A DNA stretch of 64,000 nucleotides from Chlorokybus atmophyticus (Eukaryota; Streptophyta; Chlorokybophyceae; Chlorokybales; Chlorokybaceae), in contig RHPI01000797.1 in the NCBI GenBank assembly GCA_009103225.1, positions 607,140 through 671,139 of the forward strand, given 5' to 3'. The notes under the pieces are model-generated. The model was given only the letters and a program-made list of their open reading frames with translations, was not told the DNA's origin and made no database searches. Below, one piece after another: positions 1 to 11,372 of the stretch. Each line of letters opens with the position of its first letter. The first letter of the stretch is position 1. The translations under genes and the position numbers were made by a program.

Positions 1-2762
1 CTACATACTCACGCTTCGCTGCCGCTTGCGCGTTGAGCAGTTTTTGCTGCAAAGCTGAGCCGGCTCGCAACAGCCCCACCGCCCATCGCCTCCGCTCGTT
101 GTTGCGCTTGTCAATCTCCTCGTTAGCGCGCTTGTTCCAGAACCAACGTGCCAGCGGGATGGCAAAAAAGGACACGGCGTACACCCTCAGGAAGGGCAGT
201 ATTGATGCCGTCAGCGACACAATGCCGCTGCTTATTTGCCGCACCGTCATGGGGTCTCCCAGCATGCCACTAAGAATGATAACGCCAGCCAAGTTGACGA
301 CGCCAAGGCCAATTGCAAGCGCCTGTCATAGGGTCATAGATCCACAATACGCAGAGCTAAGCCACGCGCACATGATGCCTTGGCAGTAATGGTAGATGCA
401 AGTGTGGGAGAAAGCTGATACAGCACTGAACTCTTACCTTCTGTTCTGGCGTGGCTCTTGAGAACTGTTGTGGGCGCTCTTCTAAGAAGGGCTGTTCCGG
501 AATGACATCGTGAGAGCGAGTCCTTCCACCCAGAAGCATAGAGCGCTCCTGAGCTGTTCGCTGTAGCGCTGGGAACCGATAGACCAGATTCCCCTGCAAA
601 AGCAAGAAGGTTACGGCATAGTGGCCATACAACCACAGCTGCACACTGTTGTGAAGTGGGAACTGGCATAGGCAACTATGTGCAAGAAATGACAGCCACT
701 TCGTGTCGCCAGAGACCGTACTCTACCATACTAACTCGCGAACCTGTGGGTCAACCTCTGTGTGTCCATCAAAGCGCTGCAACACTGGCAGCACAAAGGT
801 TTCATCTCCTGGCTGTATTGCTGGTGTCTTTATGTTCTCAGCATTGACGGAAGGCGGGTCAAGAAATGGGGCCAACTGCTCGGCAGTCACAACACCTCCG
901 CTATGGACAATCAATGCACCAATCTGCATGCCGCGAGCGCACGCTTAAATAATTCATGCATGCATAACTGTAGAACAGCTTGAGAAACAGTCATGAGGCA
1001 AACATACCTCTCTCCACCTCCTCTCTTCAAGGTCAAAGTTTGCATCGCCATCGCCAAGCACAAATGAGAATATTGCCTCAACAAAGTTCATCCCAGTGCC
1101 CTTTTCCATGCGCGTGCGCACACGCCTTGGGCTGTAATACCAGGGGTCCCAATACCAAAACAGGTCAAAGGGATTGATGTAGAAGTTGATGCCAGACGAT
1201 TGACGCCTGTAATACCCACCATTTCCTCTGCTCCCACGTTCGTCACTGTCACTGCAAACACCAAGGCAACGGTTACCACCTAGCTGACCCAACCCACGAC
1301 CAAATTCAAATCACACATGATGCACCTGTCTTTGGAGGAAAGAAGAACAAAAATTGAAGCATACACAACTGCCAGCGAGACAAGCAGCGTCGTGCCAAAT
1401 GAAACCCGCACCAAATAAGACATCGCGCCCTGCACAAGGGTTATATGTAAGACATGGCAATGTCTCTTAAGTGTCAAGACCGTACTGTGTGACACTGGAA
1501 ACCAGAATGCAAACCGCACCAACATACCTGGACTGCCTGCACAGCAGGCTCAAGGCGCACAAATAAGGACTTTGCAGCAATGATAGCCCTAAAGTTGGGC
1601 GGCAGCTTGTACAACACATCGCCCTCATCCGACACCTCGAGAGTGCCCTGTGCATCCTCTACCAAGGCTTGAAGTGCACGCTCTGTTGCTGAAAGCTTGA
1701 GCCCCGCCTGTCGTCATCATAGTGATGGTCAGCAGAGACAGTTGCCCCATACGGCAACTGGCCAAAAGATCACAAGTGACCAATATTACTTGCACACCGC
1801 AGCTGCGCCAATATTCATAGCACAAACCTTGGCAGAGACGTCTCCCAGTGTCACCCGCTCTCCAAGGCTTTCAACAGCAGTCATGACGGCGTTCCGTTCA
1901 TTTGCCGGTATTTTGCTGACTGCAGTCTGCTTCAACAAACGTCCGTTCCCCAAACTGCAAGCAACAATATAAGCAAACGCTGACAAAGCACTACCCGCAA
2001 ACCTGTCCAAACATTGCACAACAACAACGCGCTAGGGAAATGGTAACAACAGTTCTGATGGGCTGCTACCAGTTGACAACAAATGTACAGCCCATTGCCA
2101 CTCTGTTGGTCGCTGCCTTCCCAAAAAAACTGGTCCTAACAATGAAGCAGCATACTGTGCAACTGTACCTTGGTAGCAGCTGATTGCTAGCAGCCAGGAC
2201 GTGTATGGAGCGTGAACGCGCGCCACTATGCTCCCTTCTTGATCGTATCGAACGCATAGGCAGCGGTGTTGATGTCAGCCATGACGATGACAGCTTCTCC
2301 TGCAGCATTCCAACCGTGGTTAATATGTTGTCATAAGTTCGCATTCTGCACCAGTGCTCCATCCACTGTTCCATGTGACGAATGCACAGGGTGACAGCCG
2401 TCGCGAGATGACCATCATACGCTTGACAACAGTTAAGAAACACTGATTGCATGCTGTTCCGTGCTACAGGTCATGGTCGTTTGGTACAAGCAAAACAATA
2501 TGCAGAATATGAGCCTCTGCTGTTAACACTTACCTAACAGCAGTCTGACGTAACAGTAGTGAGCGACACTCAACATGCAGAACATGGGCTGGCGCCGGTC
2601 AGCATGGCACACCACAGGTTAAGCATACCTTTCTTGATGGGCGCAAAGAGAGCCTGGAGCTCGTTACGGCTGAAGGGCGGCAGGGACAGACAAGCAGCGG
2701 GCGGCTGCAAGTAGCGGGCTCCATGCCCCCAGAAACAACAAACCCTTCTGCTGCCGCAAGCA
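1..2762 (-). CDS. Chloroplast At5g03900-like membrane protein, 3' end cut by window
   Basis: Multi-exon gene read on the minus strand; exons seen at 2762-2629, 2299-about 2230, 1954-1828, 1707-1528, 1429-1326, 1251-1008, 923-744, 593-438 and 322-1, with matching phases from 1954 down. The protein matches the plant family of Arabidopsis At5g03900 (chloroplast; annotated in some databases as iron-sulphur related, real role unknown). Recognisable stretches are LEVSDEGDVLYKLP, YLVRVSFGTTLL, INPFDLFWYWDPWYY, MNFVEAIFSFVLGDGD, FVLPVLQRFDG and a C-terminal hydrophobic part (ALAIGLGVVNLAGVIIL). Two membrane segments are visible, near SFGTTLLVSLAVVYASIFVLL and in the last exon. The join between the 2299-2230 exon and the next needs a non-GT donor or an unseen exon. 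The start codon lies upstream of 2762 and was not placed; an ATG at 3078 is one option. Family assignment is firm; the function is not known. Confidence 0.85.
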
Positions 2763-3388
2763 CTGCAAAGGTACTAACTGCAGCTAACACCAAAGCAGAC
2801 GAAGCAACAGTCTTGCAGCTCCCATCAGCAGCGGAGCTCAGAAGCAGGCAGAATTTGCCCAAAGCAGCCTTCAGACCAGGAAGTCCAACCAACCTCAACG
2901 CGCTTCAACTGAACCGCAGGAATCCGTTCAGCCCAAAACAAGAACCTCAGGGGCCTTCTAGCTTCTCGTCACACGACACAACTCCTTCACGAACCTCGCC
3001 GCCGCCTCCACAACCACCGCCGCCGCTGTCTACCTCACCAGCTGCGCTCCCTGGCTGACGTCACCCCAGAAGCTATCCATGCGGAACTAACGTTAGACGC
3101 AACATGACCGGTTCAGCCAACTTTGATACACTCACGTTATTTCGTTTGGCATTCGGTAGGCTTGGCGGGAAGCTCGCAACATCCTGTTGAGGGCGCTGCG
3201 GGCATCGGCGGCGGTGGTGGCGGCATTGGCGGGGTCGTCGTTGTTGTTGCTGCTGTGGTTGTTATCCGATTGCCAAAGTTGCCAAAGTTCTTCATAGTAC
3301 ACCTTTGGAGCTGAATCTGGAGCTGGACGTGCCTTTGCCTCCGCTGGCCCAGTTGGTGGTCGGCGCAGCGGCAGCCAGGCTCGGCCTA

Positions 3389-4610
3389 ATGGAGGTGTCT
3401 GCCGCGTTCGGCGGTAGGGGCGGAGCGGCGGCTGGGCGCAGCAGTTCGCCGGTGGGGCAGGGTCCAGCCACAGGAGAGAGCTCCGGCGGCTCCGAGTCGC
3501 TGGCCGCCACGCCGTCAGAGTCGCCCAACATGAGTCATGCTCTCCACCAGCACGAGGAGGAAGACGAGCGGGAGCTCAGCGACTTCACGCTTGTCGTGCA
3601 GGGCCGGGAGTTCCATGTCAGCAGGTACTTGTATGCAACATTTGCTGAGTTGGGCCAATGCACACAGTTATGGCGCAGCGTGAGGCGGGCATCCCAGGGG
3701 CATGGATCCGGCTATGCGCCTAACACTCTGCATTGCTATTCTGTATTCTGCTCTAGTACGACATCAATGGGGCTGTTGACATGCTCTTTGCACCGCATTG
3801 CATGTAGCATGTGATGCTGCCAGCAGCTTGCGTCCGGCGACAGCTGCGGTGTGGCCGCGTGGTACATAGCTTAGCCTTGATTGCAAGTTTCACTGACCAT
3901 TAACACTGATCGTGAACCATATAGCATACAGTTGGCATAGAAGGCCATGCTTCATGGCACTTCCAAGTGGCTGCACATTTAACTTGGTCGTAGGGAGCAA
4001 GGTTTTCTGCAGCAATTGCTCAAGTCTCTCTCTCTCTGTACAGGTGGATGCTGGCTCGGTGTAGCACTGTATTCCGAGACATGTTTAGAAGCGGTGTAAG
4101 AAACAGCCGGCCTGGAGAGGAAGGCCTTGCGACACGGCTTGAAGTCAACGACGTGCCAGCAGAGCGCATGAGCGAGTTCCTGGCACTTCTGCTGCCGTAT
4201 GCACGTGCAACACCATGCGTTACAATCAATGAGGTACTGTCAGCTGTCAAGGCTCCAAGTGACTCACCCAAGTCCTGAGCAGTAGATCTCCTGAGTTACC
4301 TGAAGCATTGTGCGTGTGTTCTCAGGACAACGTGGAGGGCATGCTTCAGATTGCTCATAAGTATAACGTGCCTGCCGTTGTTTCCATGTGCGACGAGTAC
4401 CTGGCATCGAAGCCTTCACTCCGCGCAGCGCTGCTAGCTGATGCTTACAACCTCAACAAAGCTGTTGAGGCATGCATGGCGCATCTGAGCAATCCGCAGA
4501 AGACCAGTTTCAAAGACCTGCAAGACCCCAAGTTTGGAGAGCTGCCGGGACGTGTGGTTCAACAAGTTTGGATTCGCTTCCTCAAAGCACGCGGCATGGC
4601 GATGTACTAA
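3389..4610 (+). CDS. BTB/POZ domain protein
   Basis: Three exons in phase: 3389-3624, 4044-4233 and 4326-4610, giving 236 residues. The BTB fold begins near residue 63 with SDFTLVVQGREFHVSRWML, followed by CSTVFRDMF; the later part (VEGMLQIAHKYNVPAVVSMCDEYL) is the typical C-terminal BTB helix pair, where such proteins dimerise or bind cullin-3 in other eukaryotes. The first about 50 residues are Ala/Gly/Ser-rich and probably disordered. ATG 3389 is the first in-frame ATG I could find; the frame stays open further upstream without ATG, so the start is less sure than the rest. No MATH, kelch or zinc-finger partner domain is present, so the role (ubiquitin-ligase adaptor or transcription) is open. 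A TGTAA lies 81 nt after the stop. Confidence 0.82.
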
Positions 4611-4690
4611 TCATTCCCCTTCCATTGTACATATGTGAGTCAGGGAGCCAGTCACGCTCAGCTGTTTGCTTAAAATTGGTATTGTGTACA

Positions 4691-4695
4691 TGTAA
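4691..4695 (+). terminator. TGTAA poly(A) signal of the BTB gene
   Basis: TGTAA, the usual chlorophyte nuclear poly(A) signal, lies 81 nt after the BTB stop codon. The assignment rests on position alone. Confidence 0.4.
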
Positions 4696-6689
4696 CTCAA
4701 TAGCGCCTGGTAGGTTGTTTTTCCCAGAGCTTCACTGCTGTCACCCCGTTTTTCCCAGAGCTGTAGACTGGTTGTGCACTAGATTGGGTCATGCGTGCCA
4801 TGCTGCACATGACCCTATACAGACTGTGTAAGTGTTGTGCTTTGTTAACGTGGTGGGTGGTACTGTATAGTCGGGTGTGGTTGCCAGCTGAAGTGTTGTG
4901 GGTAGCAGAATATGGTATGTGCATTTGCATCGTATGTGGAGCACATTGTTTGACAAGAGACTCAGATGATATGCGCAATGTTCAACCATAAATGCATGGA
5001 CTGTGCATGAATGCTTGAAGCACTGCATCTTTCCAAATGACTCTTTCTATGTGGTTTACACCTACGAACTTAGGTCAACCCGTGTCACAAGGGTCATGTT
5101 TGACCCATGTAACAAGGGTTATGTCTGGCCCTTGCATTGCATTTCAAGTGCTTTGGAAAAATCCCTTGTTTCTTGGCCTCTGTCTTCACAAGAGTGGCAC
5201 CTAGCTGTGAGAAGCATATAGGGCATGTATGATATAGGGCTTGATAATGGTGGCCAATTTGCAACGGCAGGGTGGTTGGTGTGTAGAAGATGCAACGTAG
5301 TATAGCATATGACCTTGCTGACTGTGTATATTGCCGGCACGAGAACGCACAAAGCTCACAATGTACATGTGTTGACTACGTGTAGATAATATTCGTGCTC
5401 GTGCACTTGCACAAATGCTTGATGGTAAACATTCTGTTTGCTTAACTGTTGATGTGACACAATGTTTCATGTTATAACTATAACTTTGATGGGAGCGCGT
5501 TCAATGTTTGTGCTACTATAAATGTTATAAGACACTTTGTTTTCAAGCTCACTAAGGGAGAGTGTTGTTACACGCGAGACATCACAACGTTATACAACAC
5601 TTATTGAAGTTCATCATATATAACATATTTTAGTATATGTGTAGGCACCCCGGTATGTCTAATGCGAGGTAGAGCACATTGCAAGCTCAGCTAGCAAACG
5701 CATCCATCAACACCAGCAAGTTACTTACAATAGGCCGGGGCAACTAACCAAGCTATGTGCGTGCAACTTATGTGCAATGCAGGGCGGGTAGGCGAGACAG
5801 GGCAAGGCACACGGCAACAAGCAGCACAAGCGACCTGAACAAGAAGGCTAGCGTCAGGAGAGAAGTCGTCCTCAGCAAGGGAAGCAGGCACATTGCAGCA
5901 TGTACATGATTAGTTGACAACTTTAGATGTCAAACTCTTAGGTTATTTGTATCGATACGTGCACATAAGTATTTATCCATTGTTAAACACCAGCGAAAAC
6001 GTAAAAACATTGATCAATCAAGACAAGTATCAACCTGGTATGTATTCCTGACACATTAGGCAACAACTTACATGCCAGCAGTAGAAGCAATGCTGATACA
6101 GAGCTATAGCCAGATGTGATAGCCAAACATGGCCCACGTGACCTCCCTCCCAGTCTACAGGCCGTCCGATCCCAACGTTGCCGCTGATCTTGCGGCTGCA
6201 GAAGGCCGCTATTCCAGGCTTCTTAACATCGAGTTTTCCAGGCAGCCCTTTCGCGCGGTTCGCTCCAATTCTCCCGCGTTTTGACGGAACCCTAATCTGG
6301 CCTGAACCTAGCCTGGTGGCGTGTCCTGGTGCGGCGTTGTGGCCTGGTGGTGCGGCCTGGCGGTGCGGCTTGTGTGGGGAGAGTGCAAGTTGACTGCAGT
6401 CTTTGAGAGCAAAAAATAAAGATTGAAGGTCCCCTCTATCACGAGCTCCTGGCAGCCTAGGAGACGCTTTGGCTTAGGCTTAACCTCAGGCTTAGGCTTA
6501 GGCTTAGGATCAGGCTTGAGCCTGGTCTGTGGTCTATATAGGAGTGAAGTGGCACAAAGAAACAGCGGGAGATGCTGGAGGCGAGACCAGGAGGACTGCG
6601 GTAGTGTGGTTGAACAGCCAGTGTGTTTGGAACTCAAGTGAAGCTTTGGCTGTGGGGTGAGCCTCTCAGCAAGCTGCAGCAAAGCTGAG
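4696..6689. other. Intergenic, no gene recognised
   Basis: About 2 kb without a convincing ORF or splice chain. It holds a short imperfect run of the hexamer TTAGGC near 6478-6513 and an AAACCCTAA-like motif near 6286, shortly before the MNS1 gene. Confidence 0.5.
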
Positions 6690-9600
6690 ATGGCGACCGC
6701 TTACTCGGGGCGCAACGCCCTGCAAAGAGGTGAGCTTTCTTGATCTCTTTGCTGTTGTTCACTCGCTGGTGATATCTATTCTGAAGGTTTGCACAACCAT
6801 TCTAACAAGTGTAACGATCAACTGAAACAACAGCTACTACCATCAAGCAACAGATGAGTGGCAATGTTGCCGCAACAGCTTGCATTGTTCCACTGTTCCA
6901 TGTGTGCCACATCACTGTAAGTACCTGAACATCACAGTCACACAAAGTGTCTAGAATGATTCTTCCTGAGAATGTGTCGTTTCTAAGTTGGTACGGCATG
7001 GAACAGCGGATCTGTCGATGAAGCTTCAATGTTTAACCACGTGCCTTCAGTACAGCAGTCGGTCTTTCAAACCACATTTGTACATGTTCTCAACGCACTT
7101 GTGTTTACGTCACACAGCTCAAATCGTGCGAGAGCAGAAGCGCCGCGAGTACGAGCAGCGCACGCAAGGCCTCAAGAAGTGAGCTCAATTTGTGTTGATT
7201 GCAACTTAATGCTGCCCTCACTTTCAGCAATTGTCCTCACATTATCGCATAAATCCGAACAGGTATGTTGAGGAGAATGCGACCATGCGGTTGAATGAGA
7301 AGTACATGGAGAGGTCGGAGTACACACGCAGGGATAAAGACGTGAGTCATACATGAATGCGCACTCTTGTCCGGTGTGTTGTTACGAGTGACAACAGTGG
7401 GAGTGTGTGTGCGCGCGTGCGTGCGTGTGTGTAAGGGATGGTCAAATGTGTTGCTTCTCTTCCTGCAGGCGAAGCAGAGGCAGCAGGAACTGGAGCTGCT
7501 TGAAAGACTTGCTAACGAAGAGGAGACCCGCCTGCTGCGCGAACAGGTGCGCATGTGTACATTTTCACGCTCGAAGAGGTGTGTATGACTTGCGTGCGTA
7601 CACCCACCAACACACGCGCACACGGGCACATGCACAAATACACACGCACCCCTTACATCCACACATACGAGTCAGGCAAAGCAACTGAAATCTCTGTTCC
7701 CCAAGTTCAACTTATCTGCACCTATCTGGCTTTCAGTCAAACCAACCAGTTTGTTGGTAGTCGTGCACACACCTCATTCCCACACACAACATTGCCACAT
7801 CAGTCGCCATCACTCTCCTTCTCCACCCACTAACCCTCCACCCGATACAGGTGGAGGGTGAGGAAGCCCGCGTGGAGGCGGAGCTGGCGAGACGTGCCCA
7901 CGAGGCGGAGCGCGCGGCTCTGCTTGCTCAGCGCGTCCTCGACGACTCCCCTGAACTACGCGAACTCCAGGAGAAGCTTCGCGCGGCTGAGATGAACAAG
8001 ATACGCCACTTGCAGGTGAGCCAACAACACACACACACACACACGCGCGCGCGCATGCACGTGTGCGCACACCCGAGCAGTTTGTCACGTGCGCATGCAC
8101 ATACACGCGCGCGCGCGCGCACACGCGCACACACTCACACTTGAGCAGCCCCTTCTCACAAAATTGGCAGGTTGTTGACTTTTGCATAGCGAGTAGAGCG
8201 CTTGCTACGTTTTGTAGTGGTGTCATGTGATGCTGGTGTGTTGTCACAACGACCCCTAACTGAATGCATCTCTATGTTTTCTCCAGTTGGAAGAGGCGGC
8301 GTTGGCGGCGGTGCAGGAGAAGGCCTACCACAGGGAATACGACAGCATGATGGAGAAAGACAGGCTCGCAGCGCTGCAGAAGGAGGAGGAGAAGAACAAG
8401 GAGACCCACGCAAAGCGGGTGAGGACGCATGCACGTGTACGTGTGTCCAGGTGTGTGCAGGGTTGAGTATTCAGTGTGTGTCACGCAGGTTGTGCAAAGG
8501 CGGGTGTTGACGGAGCAGATGGCCATGAAGGTGGAGGCACAGAAAGAGCTCGCGCGCCAGTTTGAACAGGAGCGCGTGGCTGTCGATGAGGTGCAGACAT
8601 GCATACATATGCCCACTTGCATTTGACTGCATGCGCATATGGCACATACGCCAACATGTGTACGCGCACATGTGCAGTAGCGTGTAAGCGCCCCATGACT
8701 GTGCGTGCGGGCCACGCACACATTACTGAAAGCAAGCGTGCCTTTGTAGCAGTGCAGTTGACGCACAACTAAGACGTTGGCAGTGCAAGCAAAAATCTGT
8801 TTGGACAACACATGCGTGCACATACGCGCACATACGCTTGTGGCCGCGTGCTTATGTTGCAGTGGCGGATTCATCCTCTTGCGTTTTCCTGTTTGCAGCT
8901 GCTAATGTCTGTTTGAATCAGGTGGTGAGGAAGATACAGCAGGAGGACGACGCGGAGATGACCCGCAAGCGCGGGAAGCAGGAGGCCACCCGACAGGCCT
9001 TCAAGACGTACCTGTCCGAACGCGAAGAACACAAGAAGCAAGAGGTCAGTTTCCCCAGTCTCTCTCTCTCATGGTTTTAGTCATGATGCTAATACTGTTG
9101 TCGGTGACGGTTGTGGTGGTCATCATGTTGGTGGTGATGGTGGTGTCTTGCAGGATGAGAGGCGTCAGCTGGAGGAGGAGAGAATCGCAGAGTACGCCGC
9201 TGAGATCGCGAGGAGAGCGGAAGAGGCGCAGCAGAAGCGACAGAACAAGATGGACCAAGAAGCAAGGTACACACCACCACCACCACCACCACCACCACCA
9301 CCACCACCACCACGACCATGACCATGACCATCACGACTACCAAACACCACCAACAACAACAACAGCAGCATCAAAACAAACACATCGGTTTGATTGCAGG
9401 ATTCACGGTGTGCTGGCGGCTCAGAAGGAGGAGGAGCTCCGGCGCAAGGGCGAGCTGGAGGACCTGCTCAACAGGCTGTACTTCGAGGAGGAGCAGGAGA
9501 AGTTCCTGCAGCAGGCTGAGACACTGCGCCAGAAGGTTTGTTCCCTCACGCATGTCGTACAGTGATCAGTCTAAAGGGATGCCCGAACACACGAGGTGGA

Positions 9601-10866
9601 TGTGCTGTATGTTACGCATGCATGTGCATGAGTGCATGTGTGTGCGTGCTCATGTGTGTGCGTGCGTTTGTGCACGTGAGCGCACTTGTGTGCCTGTGTG
9701 CGTATGGGAGTGTGCGAGTGCGTGCATGCTGGAGTTTATTCTTGCGTGTGAGGATGTGAGTGTGTGCATGCTGGAGTTTATGCAATTGGCCACACGTGCT
9801 CAACACTGCGTGTGCTGTGTGTGAACGCGTGTACAGAGAGAGGCAATGAAGACGGAGATGATCGCGGCGAACTCGGAGCAGCAGCGACTAAAGCAGCTGC
9901 GCAAGAAGCAGATGGAGGACGAGGAGGAGAAGTTCCGCAAGCAGATGCTGGACAAGTTTGCTGAGGCAAGCACATGTGTTCTCTCGCTCTCATAGTGTCA
10001 ACCTGATCAAGTGCAGGATGACTGACTCATAAGTTCTTGTTGTGCTTGTGCAGGATGATAGGTTGGAGCAGCTCAATGCGCAGAAGCGCCGCATGAAGAT
10101 GGAGGAGCACAAGCGTGAGGTGGAGAGGTTGTGGCGCGCGAAAGAAGAGATGTACCGACAACAGGTATTGTGTTTTCTACATGTTTCAGATGCACATCAT
10201 CACAGCAGTCGCTCTGATGGTGAACTACAAGACTATGGTCATTCACTGTCCTTGCATCCAATCTGTCGTCCAAGCCAGCATATTATGATCGGTAGCAGTC
10301 AGTGCAGGAGAATACTCTGATTGATAACACGATGGCGCATGTTATCAATCAGAGTGTTCGTGTACGCGTGCGTGCACGGTTTGGTTTGTTCACTTGCGCG
10401 CGCATGTGCGTGTGCGTCTGTGCATGTATGCGTGAGCATGTGTGCCCGTGCAAACCATCTTTCTCTCACTTAGATGTCCGCGTGCTCTGATCAGTGCGTG
10501 TGCACGCACACATACACTTGAAGCACATGATACACATATGCATGCATGCGCACATGCGCATCTGTACTTTCCCCCCTTGCCACTAAACATCACCCTCCCA
10601 CCCCCCAGCGCGAGGCCGAGGCCGAACTCCTCCGTCGCCGCGCCCTCGAGGAGCAGGAGGCCGCCGCGATCGTGGAGGCGGAGCGGCAGCGTCTCCTCCG
10701 CGACTACGCCGCCCGACTCGCGGAGTACCTGCCCAAGGGGGTACTGCAGACGAGGGCGGACTTGGAGCTGGTGAGGCAGATAGCGGATGAGAGGGCGGAA
10801 GAGAGGGGGAAGGAAGGGGGGAGGGGGGGGAATAATGGCAACAACAGTTTGCAGCATAGGAGATGA
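6690..10866 (+). CDS. MNS1: MNS1/FAP127-like axonemal coiled-coil protein
   Basis: Thirteen in-phase exons (6690-6729, 7118-7178, 7263-7341, 7469-7546, 7851-8015, 8287-8418, 8489-8590, 8922-9044, 9154-9266, 9400-9535, 9837-9965, 10054-10164, 10609-10866) give 508 residues, close to animal MNS1 (about 495). Almost the whole protein is a charged Glu/Arg/Lys/Gln coiled coil of the trichohyalin-plectin-homology type. Diagnostic stretches are ELRELQEKLRAAEMNK (near residue 128), KFAEDDRLEQLNAQKRRMK (exons 11-12) and the C-terminal EYLPKGV (near 463). In animals and Chlamydomonas (FAP127) this protein lies inside the doublet microtubules of motile cilia, so its presence indicates a flagellated organism. 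The intron after exon 11 uses GC (GAG|gcaagc) instead of GT. Introns are rich in TG/CA and CAC repeats. Name confidence is good; two other coiled-coil ciliary families look similar at low resolution. Confidence 0.85.
9270..9312 (+). repeat. (CAC)n microsatellite in an MNS1 intron
   Basis: Uninterrupted CAC triplets followed by GAC/CAT variants, all inside the intron after exon 9. Long His/Val/Gly ORFs here are artefacts of the repeat. Confidence 0.9.
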
Positions 10867-11372
10867 TGATAGTGTTGGGGTTCTCTCTCTTTGTCTGTTG
10901 TATATGAGTGGGGGTCGGGTCGTAGGTGTTTGGGTATGTCGGAGGGTTTGACTCGCTATGCCGGCAGTTGTTGGTGACAACTTGTGTTGATCATGTCTAA
11001 CCTCCTTTGCGTACAAGTCAGGTATCCCCCAAACACTGCTGCTCTATTCTTGTTAACGCACACAAGTTCACAGAACTGTCGAATACGGGGTACACAGCAG
11101 ACACGGACACAAATCGGCCACTAAACCCACATTGCATGACACCACAAGGAAGTCTCGCAACCACAGCTCACGTGCAACCTGCAGCTTTGTACAATGCAAA
11201 GCGCATGAGCAATGCGTCATCTGAGACAGTATCGACCTGTGCTGCTTTGTGCTGATGTGAGATCTGCTGCTGTGATACTGTTCAACAGTGTTAGCTAGTG
11301 GTAGTGTTACATCCACCTGCATGTGAGTGACTATCAGAGTTGCTTTTGCTACTGTTGTACACAACTCTGCCA

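Noticed and set aside
3305-3388. Start of the BTB gene at 3305
   Set aside because: That codon is TTG; the first in-frame ATG is 3389.
6478-6513. TTAGGC hexamer run as a telomere
   Set aside because: Only a few imperfect copies, and the sequence is not the green-plant telomere repeat.
9089-9824. ORFs rich in His, Val, Met or Cys across 9.1-9.8 kb
   Set aside because: Readings of CAC and TG/CA microsatellites in MNS1 introns.
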